A program made the position numbers and the translations under genes. This document shows, piece after piece, positions 7,384 to 13,974 of a DNA stretch of 15,479 bases (position 1 is the first letter of the stretch; each line of letters opens with the position of its first letter). The notes under the pieces were generated by a model. It searched no databases, had not been told where the DNA came from, and saw only the letters and a program-made list of their open reading frames with translations. The DNA is from Deltaproteobacteria bacterium (GTDB taxonomy: Bacteria > Desulfobacterota > Desulfarculia > Desulfarculales > Desulfarculaceae), in contig JAHLLK010000102.1 in NCBI GenBank assembly GCA_020444165.1, positions 1-15,479 on the forward strand, written 5' to 3'.

Positions 7384-7527
7384 CCGGTCCGGGCGGTTCC
7401 GCGGCCAACCCCGGACCAAGCGGCGCCCCACTCTCCCCGGTCTGCGGTTTGGGCCGGGCGGACCCTCGGCCCTTCCGAAGCGGACCGGCGCGCCCGCTCT
7501 CCCCGGTCCGACGACTGGGCGGACCGG
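7384..7527 (-). other. Structured leader with competing inverted repeats
   Basis: The eight-base unit CCGGTCCG (7384-7391, 7503-7510) and its complement CGGACCGG (7481-7488, 7520-7527) alternate along this stretch. CCGGACC at 7411-7417 can pair with 7386-7392. The segment at 7503-7510 can pair with either neighbour, so two mutually exclusive stems are possible in the minus-strand transcript. A related direct repeat (CTCTCCCCGGTC at 7431 and 7497) has a 66-base period. The region lies between a likely promoter (7583-7611) and the start codon at 7330. An attenuator or other leader-RNA control is possible. Chance pairing in GC-rich DNA is the alternative. Confidence 0.4.
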
Positions 7528-7582
7528 ACTCTCTGCCCCCCGGCGGGGTCGCCCCCTTTCCCCCCAGGCCGGACGATCTGTC

Positions 7583-7611
7583 AGGATAACCGGCCGGGCC
7601 CGCCTTGACAA
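7583..7611 (-). promoter_or_regulatory. Likely sigma-70 promoter for the ankyrin membrane-protein gene
   Basis: On the minus strand TTGTCA (7606-7611) is followed after 17 bases by TATCCT (7583-7588). It begins six bases after the kinase stop codon, so the ankyrin gene can be transcribed on its own. The start near 7576 would give a leader of about 245 bases, which is long for a bacterial gene. Confidence 0.5.
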
Positions 7612-7616
7612 CCTTA

Positions 7617-9821
7617 TCAGACCGCGGGGTCCTCGGGCGGCGGCAGCGGGTAGGACTGCGGACCCGCGGGTAGGCCCGCCACAAAGGAGCGGGTGGCCCG
7701 GTCCAGCCGGAACAGCTGGCGGGTCAGGGTTTCCGGGCCGCCGCCGTTCAGGGCGGCTTGCTCCAGGCGGGCGGCGGCGTTCTGGGCGGCCTCGGCCCGG
7801 AACAGGAGCAGGCTGCCCCGGAGCGAATGGGCCAGGCGGGCCAGCTCCTCGCGGTCGCCCCGGGACAGGGCGGCGGACATCTCCGCCAGACGTCCGGGGG
7901 CCTCGGCCCGGAAACGCCGGCCCAAATCGGGCGAGGGCAGCACCGGTTGCACGGCCTGCTTCGCCCAGGCGGCATCGCCACCAGGCAGGGAGCCGGCGGC
8001 CGGGCTGCCGGGTTCCGGCGGGGGCGGGGGCAGCAGCTCGGCCACCAGGGCGGCCAGCTCTTCGCGGCCAAAGGGTTTGGGCAGATAGGCGTCAAAACCC
8101 GCGGCCAGGGCGGACTGGCGGTCGGCCGGGCGGGCCTGGGCGGTGATGGCGGCCAGGGGCGTGTGCCGCTCGGTGTTCTTTTCCAGCTCCCGGATGGCCC
8201 GGGCCGCTTCCTGCCCGCTCAGGCCGGGCATTTGCAGGTCCAAGAGAATCAGGTCAAAGGGCTCGCCGGCCAGGCGCACCGCCTCCACCGCCTGGGTGCC
8301 GCTGTTCACCGCCGCGGTGCGGTGCCCCTCCTGGGAGAGCACCTCCAGGAGATATTCCCGGTTGATGGCGTTGTCCTCGGCCACCAGCACCCGCAGCGGC
8401 GGCCGCGAGGGGAGCCGCATCCGGGGGCTATCGGGCAGGGTCGCGGCCCCGGGCTGGCCCGGGGAGACCGGCCGCCCCAGGGGCAGCCGGAGGGTGAAGA
8501 AGAACTTGCTGCCCCGGGCCGGCTGGCTGTGCACCGCCAGCTTGCCGCCCATGGAGGCCACCAGCTCCCGGGAGATGGCCAGGCCCAGGCCGCTGCCGCC
8601 GTGCCGCCGGTCGGGCGGCACCCCGGCCTGGTGGAACGGCTCGAAGATCCGCTCCAACTCCGGCTCGGAGATGCCTTGCCCGGTGTCCTGCACCGCGAAG
8701 CTGAGCTTGGCCCGCCCGTGGCTCTGGCTCACCAGATCCAAAGAGAGAATCACTCCGCCCTGGCGGGTGAACTTCACCGCGTTGGCCACCAGGTTGGTGA
8801 GCACCTGGCGGAGGCGCTGGGCGTCGCCCTTGAGCCAGGGGGGCACCCGCGGGTCCAGGACGATCTCCAACCACAGGCCCTGAGCCAGGGCGGCGGGGCG
8901 CACCGCGGCCAGGGAGTCCTCCAACAACTCGCCCGGGGAGAAGTCTCGGGTTTCCAGGGGCAGGCCGCCGGCCTTGAGGCGCGACAGGTCCAGGAGCTGG
9001 TTCACCAGATTGCGCATGGTGCGGGTGGCGCCCTTGGCCATCTGCAAGTGGCGCTTCTGGCGGGGGGAGAGGTTGCCATCGCCTTCCAGAAGCTCCAGCA
9101 TGCCCCACACCCCTGCCAGCGGCGTGCGCAGCTCGTGGCTGAGGCTGGCCAGGAAATAGTTCTGCACCACCAGCGATTGCCAGAGCTCCTGGCGTTTTTC
9201 CTGGAAAAAGAACACCAACAAGGTGATCGCCACCAAGGACTCCGAGCTGGCGCCCAGGAAGGCCTGCCAGGGAGCGAAGTTGGGCTGGTGCGCGGTGATC
9301 AGGGGCACCACCACCCCGCCCAGGCCCCAAAGGGCCAGGGCCGCGCCGGCCGTCACCCCAAACCAGTTGCGCCGGCGGTAGACCCACACCAGGCGCCAGC
9401 CCACGAACATTTTCAGGAAGGACAGGAACAGGAGGTAGGGCCCCATGAAAGCGAGCACCGGCACCCAAAAATATTGGGAATTCAACAGGAACCACAGCCA
9501 CACCAGCGGCACCGCGGCATAGGGCCAGATCACGGCGCGCCAGCCGGCCGCCAGGTCCACCCCCCGGCAGACGCAGATCACGGACAGGCCGTAGAGCGAG
9601 GCGTAGAGCACCACCGGGGGCTGGACGATGTGCTCGGGTACATAGGTGACGTTGGGGGGAAGATAAAAGGCCAGGGCGTAGCGCACCAGCAGGCTGACCC
9701 AGGCCACGCCCCACCAGGCCAGCTGGCGCTGGCGGTACACGGCCCACAACAAGCCGAAGATGACGGCCACCATGCAGGTGGCCGAAAGCCCGCCCACGAT
9801 TTTGGCCAGGGCCAGATTCAA
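7617..9821 (-). CDS. Seven-TM hybrid sensor histidine kinase with receiver and Hpt domains
   Basis: This membrane-bound kinase probably autophosphorylates and relays phosphate His-Asp-His to a regulator encoded elsewhere. Numbering runs from TTG 9821 (734 residues). Seven hydrophobic helices span 3-206 with no large external domain. HisKA has FLASLSHELRTPL with phospho-acceptor H229. HATPase_c has N343/N347, DTGQG at 379-383 and GGSGLGLAIS near 408. The receiver domain has acidic E482/D483, phospho-acceptor D528 and K582. A Pro-rich linker leads to an Hpt domain with H665 in AHSLRGS. All catalytic residues are present. The start is uncertain. TTG 9821 has AGAAGG seven bases upstream (9829-9834) and leads straight into TM1. 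ATG 9905 would add 28 polar residues, has no well-placed ribosome site and overlaps a likely -10 box. No partner regulator lies alongside, so target and signal are unknown. Confidence 0.92.
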   Translation of the reverse strand: MNLALAKIVGGLSATCMVAVIFGLLWAVYRQRQLAWWGVAWVSLLVRYALAFYLPPNVTYVPEHIVQPPVVLYASLYGLSVICVCRGVDLAAGWRAVIWPYAAVPLVWLWFLLNSQYFWVPVLAFMGPYLLFLSFLKMFVGWRLVWVYRRRNWFGVTAGAALALWGLGGVVVPLITAHQPNFAPWQAFLGASSESLVAITLLVFFFQEKRQELWQSLVVQNYFLASLSHELRTPLAGVWGMLELLEGDGNLSPRQKRHLQMAKGATRTMRNLVNQLLDLSRLKAGGLPLETRDFSPGELLEDSLAAVRPAALAQGLWLEIVLDPRVPPWLKGDAQRLRQVLTNLVANAVKFTRQGGVILSLDLVSQSHGRAKLSFAVQDTGQGISEPELERIFEPFHQAGVPPDRRHGGSGLGLAISRELVASMGGKLAVHSQPARGSKFFFTLRLPLGRPVSPGQPGAATLPDSPRMRLPSRPPLRVLVAEDNAINREYLLEVLSQEGHRTAAVNSGTQAVEAVRLAGEPFDLILLDLQMPGLSGQEAARAIRELEKNTERHTPLAAITAQARPADRQSALAAGFDAYLPKPFGREELAALVAELLPPPPPEPGSPAAGSLPGGDAAWAKQAVQPVLPSPDLGRRFRAEAPGRLAEMSAALSRGDREELARLAHSLRGSLLLFRAEAAQNAAARLEQAALNGGGPETLTRQLFRLDRATRSFVAGLPAGPQSYPLPPPEDPAV

Positions 9822-9828
9822 TTTGCCC

Positions 9829-9834
9829 CCTTCT
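9829..9834 (-). promoter_or_regulatory. Ribosome binding site that favours the TTG start of the kinase
   Basis: Minus-strand AGAAGG is followed by a seven-base spacer and TTG at 9821. The upstream ATG at 9905 has only AAGG twelve bases away. This is the main reason for choosing the shorter protein. Confidence 0.4.
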
Positions 9835-9903
9835 GAAGGGTTTGCACGGGGGAGATTGACCCGGCGGGAGGATTGCCCGTCCCCCCTGGCGGCAACCCGG
9901 CTC

Positions 9904-9933
9904 ATTTTATTACACAACCTTACGAATAAACAA
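9904..9933 (-). promoter_or_regulatory. Possible promoter for the histidine kinase gene
   Basis: Minus-strand TTGTTT (9928-9933) and TAAAAT (9904-9909) are 18 bases apart in a local AT-rich patch. The -10 box fits the consensus at five of six positions and the -35 box is weak. The -10 box overlaps the ATG at 9905, so if used, translation must begin further in, at TTG 9821. Confidence 0.35.
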
Positions 9934-9949
9934 GCAGGGCAGGGGCGGC

Positions 9950-9978
9950 TTGCCGGGCTGGGGGCTGGGTGCTAACAT
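9950..9978 (+). promoter_or_regulatory. Possible promoter for the leader ORF and asnB
   Basis: TTGCCG (9950-9955) and TAACAT (9973-9978) are separated by 17 bases. Transcription would start near 9985, about 100 bases before asnB and 36 before the small leader ORF. Each box matches the consensus at four of six positions. It is arranged divergently from the kinase promoter. Confidence 0.4.
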
Positions 9979-10020
9979 CGGAGCCTCCGGTTCCGGCCAG
10001 GGTTGCCACCAGGAGGCAGG

Positions 10021-10083
10021 GTGAATCATCGGCCAACACACAACGCCGCGCGGCCGGCCGCCGGCGCGGCCCCGAGAGTTTAG
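10021..10083 (+). CDS. 20-codon leader ORF ending 3 nt before asnB
   Basis: GTG at 10021 follows a full AGGAGG Shine-Dalgarno (10011-10016) at four bases. The frame reads MNHRPTHNAARPAAGAAPRV and stops at TAG 10081-10083, three bases before the asnB ATG and in the same frame. This strong ribosome site would otherwise serve no gene, and asnB itself has only a weak GAGAG. Translational coupling to asnB is the simplest reading. Two of the 20 residues are Asn, too few to argue for classical attenuation. A stretch at about 10047-10070 can form a strong GC hairpin inside the ORF. The peptide has no recognisable domain. It may be a chance ORF. Confidence 0.45.
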   Translation: MNHRPTHNAARPAAGAAPRV

Positions 10084-10086
10084 GCC

Positions 10087-12030
10087 ATGTGCGGCCTGGC
10101 CGGCTTTCTGGGCGGGTCCGCCCTGGGGACGGAGGACCCGGCCGCCCTGGCCCTGGCCATGGCCGGGGCCCTGGCCCATCGCGGCCCCGACGACCGGGAC
10201 GCCTGGGCCGACCCCGCGGCCGGGGTGGCCCTGGGGCATTGCCGCCTGGCCATCCTGGACCTCTCCCCCCAAGGCCGCCAGCCCATGCATGCCCACGACG
10301 GCCGCCTGGTCCTGGCCTACAACGGCGAGATCTACAACTACCGGGAAATACGGGAGCGCCTGGAGCGGGAAGACCCCGGCCTGTCCGGGGCCTGGCGGGG
10401 GCGTTCGGACAGCGAGGTGCTGTTGGAGGCCGTGGCCCGCTGGGGCCTGGTCGCCACCCTGGAGCGGGTCAACGGCATGTTCGCCCTGGCCGTGTGGGAC
10501 CGCGAGACCCGCCAACTCTGCCTGGCCCGGGACCGCCTGGGCGAGAAGCCCCTGTACTACGGCCGCCAGGGCCGGAGCTTCCTCTTTGGCAGCGAGCTGA
10601 AGGCCCTGGCCCGCCACCCGGATTTCCGGCGGGAGGTGGACCGGGAAGCCCTGGCCCTGTTCATGCGCCACGGCTATGTGCCCGGCCCCCGGTCCATCGT
10701 CCAGGGGATCCACAAATTGCCGCCCGGGGCCTGGCTCTGCCTGGACCCGGCCCGGGGCCTGGACCCTCCCCCTCCCCAAACCTATTGGTCAGCCCGTCAG
10801 GCCGCGTTGGACGGCCTGGCCCACCCGCTCACCTGCGGCGAGGAGGAGGCCACCGACCGCCTGGAGGCGCTCTTGACCGAGGCGGTGGGCCTCCGGCTGG
10901 TGTCCGACGTGCCCCTGGGGGCCTTCCTCTCGGGCGGGGTGGATTCGTCCACCGTGGCCGCCCTGATGACCCGCCGGGCCGCGGGCGCGGTCAAGACCTT
11001 CACCATCGGCTTCTGGCAAAAGGAGTTCGACGAGGCGCCCCGGGCCCGCGAGGTGGCCCGCCATCTGGGCGCGGAGCACACCGAGCTGTACGTGACCCCG
11101 GCCGACGCCCTGGAGGTGATTCCCCGCCTGGGGGAAATGTTCGACGAGCCCTTTGCCGACGCCTCCCAGATCCCCACCCATCTGGTCAGCCGCCTGGCCC
11201 GCCAAAAGGTCACCGTATGCCTCTCGGGCGACGGCGGCGACGAGCTGTTCGGCGGCTACTCCCGCTACTTCCTGGCCCACAGCCTGTGGCGACGCCTGGA
11301 ACCCCTGCCAATCGGCCTCCGGCGGGCCGCGGCCCGGGCTGCCGGGCTGGTGCCCCCGGCCTGGCTGGGCCGGGCCCTGGGCTCCCTGGCCCCGGCCGGG
11401 GACCGCCCCCCCGCCGCCCGGGGCCGGGCCTTCCGGGAGCTGCTGGCCGCTCCAAACCTGGGCGCGGTATACGCCCGGGTGGTGAGCCAGTGGAAGGCCA
11501 CCGACCCCATCACCCCGGGCGTAATCGCGCCCCCCACGGTGCTGGAGCGCTCCGACCCCGAGCTGGACCAAGCGCCCGACTTCGCGCGCCTGATGTACTG
11601 GGATACGGTCACCTACCTGCCCGACGACATCCTGGTGAAGCTGGACCGGGCCGCCATGGCCGTGAGCCTGGAATCCCGGGTCCCGCTCCTCGATCACCGG
11701 GTGGTGGAACTGGCCTGGCGCCTGCCCCTGGCCCTGAAGGTCCGGAACGGGCAGGGCAAATACCTCCTGCGCCAAGTCCTGGCCCGCCACCTGCCGCCCG
11801 CCCTGTGGGAAGGCCCCAAACGGGGCTTCGAAGTGCCCCTGGCCGCCTGGCTGCGCGGCGAACTGCGCCCATGGGCGGCGGACCTCCTGGCCGAAGACAC
11901 CCTCGCCCGCCAAGGCTTCCTCAACGCCCCCCTCATAACCCGGCGCTGGCGACAACACCTGGCCGGCCAAGGCGACTGGCACTACTACCTCTGGAACGTC
12001 CTCATGTTCCAATTGTGGCTGGGGGGCTGA
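10087..12030 (+). CDS. asnB: Asparagine synthase (glutamine-hydrolysing)
   Basis: The 647-residue enzyme transfers glutamine-derived ammonia to an adenylated carboxylate, classically aspartate to asparagine. The N-terminal class II glutaminase domain begins with the catalytic Cys2 (MCGLAGF), exposed once Met is removed. Glutamine-site residues R53, N79-G80 (YNGEIYNY) and D108 (SDSE) are present. The C-terminal synthetase domain has the pyrophosphate loop SGGVDSS (282-288), SGDGGDELFGGY (380-391), YLPDDILVKLDRAAMA and a KRGFEVPL segment. ATG 10087 is the only sensible start, since Cys2 must follow it and a stop codon lies just upstream. Length is slightly above the roughly 550-630 usual for bacterial AsnB. 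Many relatives act in surface-polysaccharide or lipid modification instead of amino-acid supply, and the sequence cannot tell which. The gene stands alone on its strand apart from the leader ORF. Confidence 0.93.
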   Translation: MCGLAGFLGGSALGTEDPAALALAMAGALAHRGPDDRDAWADPAAGVALGHCRLAILDLSPQGRQPMHAHDGRLVLAYNGEIYNYREIRERLEREDPGLSGAWRGRSDSEVLLEAVARWGLVATLERVNGMFALAVWDRETRQLCLARDRLGEKPLYYGRQGRSFLFGSELKALARHPDFRREVDREALALFMRHGYVPGPRSIVQGIHKLPPGAWLCLDPARGLDPPPPQTYWSARQAALDGLAHPLTCGEEEATDRLEALLTEAVGLRLVSDVPLGAFLSGGVDSSTVAALMTRRAAGAVKTFTIGFWQKEFDEAPRAREVARHLGAEHTELYVTPADALEVIPRLGEMFDEPFADASQIPTHLVSRLARQKVTVCLSGDGGDELFGGYSRYFLAHSLWRRLEPLPIGLRRAAARAAGLVPPAWLGRALGSLAPAGDRPPAARGRAFRELLAAPNLGAVYARVVSQWKATDPITPGVIAPPTVLERSDPELDQAPDFARLMYWDTVTYLPDDILVKLDRAAMAVSLESRVPLLDHRVVELAWRLPLALKVRNGQGKYLLRQVLARHLPPALWEGPKRGFEVPLAAWLRGELRPWAADLLAEDTLARQGFLNAPLITRRWRQHLAGQGDWHYYLWNVLMFQLWLGG

Positions 12031-12042
12031 GAAAGAGGAAGA

Positions 12043-12090
12043 TGTGGGGGGAACCCCCTTTTTGTGAACAAAAAGGGGGTTCCCCCCACA
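12043..12090. terminator. Bidirectional terminator: perfect 23-base inverted repeat
   Basis: The arms 12043-12065 and 12068-12090 are exact reverse complements with only two bases between them. Each arm is also a small terminator by itself: GGGGG, GAA, CCCCC, then TTTTT (12046-12063 on plus, and the mirror image on minus). It therefore can end asnB, whose stop is 12 bases away, and hdrB arriving from the right. The right arm plus its C-rich and A-rich flank (to 12110) recurs in degraded form at 2748-2784. Confidence 0.75.
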
Positions 12091-12149
12091 CCCCCCTCCC
12101 CCAAAAAAACTTCATAGTGTTAATAAACTGACTGTTTATCGATACCTTA

Positions 12150-13058
12150 TTAGGTTGAGCCAGATCTCCCCGCGCTCTCCGAGCCCGGAGCCTTTTCCCC
12201 CCGTTTGCGGCCCAAGAGGCCCTTGGCCTTCAACAGGGGCCGGGGGTCCACCAGATGCTTGGCGAACCAGCCCTCGCCCTCCTGGGCCCCCAGGGCCAGG
12301 GCCAATAGCTCGCTCAAATGCAGGGTGGGGGGCGGGTCGGTCAGGGTGGTGCGCATCTCCAGATTCATCTGGCACATGGCGCACACCGTCACCAGGCAGT
12401 CGGCCCGGCGGTTGCGGGCGGCCTGGAGGATGCCGTCCACCAGGGGGCCCACCACGTCCGGGCGGGTCACCGTGAGGAAGGTGCCGCAGCAGCGCATGCC
12501 CTCCCGCCAGGGCACCACCTCGGCCCCGAAGCGCTTAAGGATGCGCTCCAGGCTGCCGTGCAGGCGGCTGCGCAAGGGAGCCAGGGCCGGGGGCATGGCC
12601 GTGGTGCAGCCATAATAGGGGGCCACCCTGAGCCCGGTCAGGGGCTTCTCGCCGCCGCCCTCGGGCCGGGCCAGGCGGTGGGCGATCTCCAGGATGCTGA
12701 CGATCTTGAGGGTGGGGTCGATGTCCCGGCCCCAGCGGCGGCTCTCCTGGCGGCGGCGCAAGGGGTCCTCAGCCAGGTGGCGCCGGGCCGCGGCCAGGTT
12801 CTTGTGGCAGGAGGGGCACATGACCAAGAGCGGCAGGCCCGCCGGAGCCAGGGAGAGGTTCCGCGCCGTGAGGCCCAGGGCCAGCTCCCGGTCCAGGGAG
12901 TGGGCCGAGGAGGTGCCGCAGCAGTTCCAGTCCGGGGTCTCCACCAGTTCCAGGCCCGAGAGCCGGCAGGCGGTGACCAGCGAGGCGGCGGCCTCCTTGG
13001 CGCTGGTGGCGAGCGAGCAGCCCGGGAAGAAGCCGGCCTGGGTGAAAGGCAGGGCCAA
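12150..13058 (-). CDS. hdrB: HdrB-like subunit with two CCG domains (heterodisulfide reductase family)
   Basis: The 302-residue soluble protein has both Cys-rich CCG domains of heterodisulfide reductase subunit B. The first uses C14, C46-C47, C81 and C84. The second uses C151, C190-C191, C226 and C229. In the family each such set binds a non-cubane [4Fe-4S] cluster used for disulfide reduction or electron bifurcation. All ligands are present, so it should be functional. In bacteria lacking methanogenesis the physiological disulfide or acceptor is usually unknown. The start is a TTG at 13058, set by GGAGGTGA six bases upstream inside the hdrC stop region. No ATG occurs before residue 80. It lies three bases after hdrC, so the two are translated together. 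No HdrA flavoprotein gene lies in the window. The Lys/Arg/Ser-rich C-terminal 40 residues are not typical of the core fold. Confidence 0.9.
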   Translation of the reverse strand: MALPFTQAGFFPGCSLATSAKEAAASLVTACRLSGLELVETPDWNCCGTSSAHSLDRELALGLTARNLSLAPAGLPLLVMCPSCHKNLAAARRHLAEDPLRRRQESRRWGRDIDPTLKIVSILEIAHRLARPEGGGEKPLTGLRVAPYYGCTTAMPPALAPLRSRLHGSLERILKRFGAEVVPWREGMRCCGTFLTVTRPDVVGPLVDGILQAARNRRADCLVTVCAMCQMNLEMRTTLTDPPPTLHLSELLALALGAQEGEGWFAKHLVDPRPLLKAKGLLGRKRGEKAPGSESAGRSGST

Positions 13059-13061
13059 AGG

Positions 13062-13646
13062 TCACCTCCAGGTCTTCTGGAACAAGGGCGCCAGCTCGGC
13101 CGGACGCCGGATCTCGTTGGGGATCAGGTTCAGCTTCCGCCGGGTGAGCATGGCCAGGCCCTTGTCCATGTCGGCCAGCCAGCCGCCCTGGCGCACCTTG
13201 TAGCGCAGCATGATCTCCAGCTTGTGGGTGCGGCCGTGGTGCTCGATGGAGCGCAGCACCTCGCGGTGAAAATCCAAAATGCCCGGCTCGGCCACGGCCA
13301 CCCCCTCGGCCAGGGCCAGGTGCCGGAGCGTGTCCATCACCGCGGCCACGTCGATGGACATGGGGCAGGCGCTGGTGCAGGTGTGGCAGGCCACGCAGAG
13401 CCAGATGGTGTTCGAGGCCAGCACCTCGTCCCGCTGGCCGAACTGGATCAGGCGCATGATGCCGTGGGGGCCGTAGTCCATGGCCGGATAAAAGGGGCAG
13501 CCGCCGGAGCAGGTGCGGCAGTTGAGGCAGCGGGCCAGGCCGGCCGGCGCGGCGTGCTCGATTTCCACGGCCAGGGAGGGGCCGTGGCCGGCGGCCAGCC
13601 TGAGGGGCGGCAGTTGAGGGGAGTCAGCGGGTGGCGTGGGGGGCAT
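13062..13646 (-). CDS. hdrC: HdrC-like ferredoxin subunit (two [4Fe-4S] clusters)
   Basis: The 194-residue protein has two 4Fe-4S ligand sets, C40-C43-C46-C50-P and C84-C87-C90-C94-P, the pattern of heterodisulfide reductase subunit C. This subunit passes electrons to HdrB. The spacing between the sets and the absence of membrane helices fit the soluble HdrC type rather than HdrDE. The ATG at 13646 is preceded by GGAGG at four bases. An upstream in-frame extension to 13763 is possible but has no ribosome site and a non-conserved composition. The gene is first in the hdrC-hdrB pair and diverges from the acyl-CoA ligase gene, which may place both under shared control. Confidence 0.9.
   Translation of the reverse strand: MPPTPPADSPQLPPLRLAAGHGPSLAVEIEHAAPAGLARCLNCRTCSGGCPFYPAMDYGPHGIMRLIQFGQRDEVLASNTIWLCVACHTCTSACPMSIDVAAVMDTLRHLALAEGVAVAEPGILDFHREVLRSIEHHGRTHKLEIMLRYKVRQGGWLADMDKGLAMLTRRKLNLIPNEIRRPAELAPLFQKTWR
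13065..13069 (-). promoter_or_regulatory. Ribosome binding site deciding the TTG start of hdrB
   Basis: Minus-strand GGAGG lies in the last codons of hdrC and is six bases from TTG 13058. The overlap of stop codon, Shine-Dalgarno and start within 20 bases is typical of translational coupling. Confidence 0.6.
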
Positions 13647-13696
13647 GTCTCCTCCCGGGGGGATGGGTGGCGTTTGAAATAAGATATTACGATACC

Positions 13697-13725
13697 AGAT
13701 TACCTCTAAGCCGGGCCAAGGGCAA
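13697..13725 (-). promoter_or_regulatory. Possible promoter for the hdrC-hdrB pair
   Basis: Minus-strand TTGCCC (13720-13725) and TAATCT (13697-13702) are 17 bases apart and about 50 bases before the hdrC start codon. Both boxes are only moderate matches. Other AT-rich hexamers nearby (TATCGT, TAATAT) could serve as the -10 box instead. Confidence 0.3.
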
Positions 13726-13834
13726 GCGCTTTGCCCGCCGGCCCCGGGCCGGCCGCCGCGCAAGGCACCCCGCCCCAGCGCCCAGACCCTCCGGAACGAG
13801 GTTCATCCCGCTCCCCGCCCCGGGGTCTGCCGTC

Positions 13835-13864
13835 TTGACTCCCCTTTCGGGCCTAATCTATACT
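13835..13864 (+). promoter_or_regulatory. Sigma-70 promoter of the acyl-CoA ligase gene
   Basis: TTGACT (13835-13840) and TATACT (13859-13864) are separated by 18 bases, and each box matches the consensus at five of six positions. Transcription near 13871 would give a leader of about 104 bases. This is the best promoter match in the window. Confidence 0.6.
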
Positions 13865-13974
13865 CGCCGTGAGATGGGGGGACTCCGGGAGGGGGCGCGG
13901 CGCGGCCCCTCCGCCCTGGCCCCGGCTCCCGTCACCAAGCACCTTCCCCCGGCCCCCCGGGCAAGGAGAACCTC

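Larger units (their letters stand above)
13647..13974. other. Divergent intergenic region between hdrC and the acyl-CoA ligase gene
   Basis: These 328 bases carry no credible gene. The left third is AT-richer, around AAGATATTACGATACC (13681), and belongs to the hdrC promoter side. The right part has the ligase promoter (13835-13864). In the ligase leader, GGAGGGG (13888-13894) pairs with CCCCTCC (13906-13912) around an 11-base loop. No clear operator palindrome was seen. Confidence 0.6.

Noticed and set aside
7431..7527. Short repeated units that might suggest a CRISPR array
   Set aside because: There are only two imperfect copies of about 12 bases with a 66-base period, no constant repeat-spacer pattern and no cas genes.
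6206..8146. 646-codon plus-strand open frame spanning the ankyrin gene, spacer and kinase end
   Set aside because: It covers two well-supported minus-strand genes and the spacer, and its product is Gly/Gln/Arg/Pro-rich without any motif.
7758..9836. 692-codon plus-strand open frame opposite the kinase
   Set aside because: The minus strand has a full set of kinase motifs. The plus frame is Gln/Gly/His-rich with no domain.
9969..12131. 720-codon plus-strand frame overlapping asnB
   Set aside because: asnB in the neighbouring frame has all catalytic residues. This one is Pro/Gly/Arg-rich noise.
13647..13763. N-terminal extension of hdrC to 13763
   Set aside because: It has no ribosome site, whereas ATG 13646 has GGAGG at a good distance. 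It would also swallow the likely hdrC promoter.
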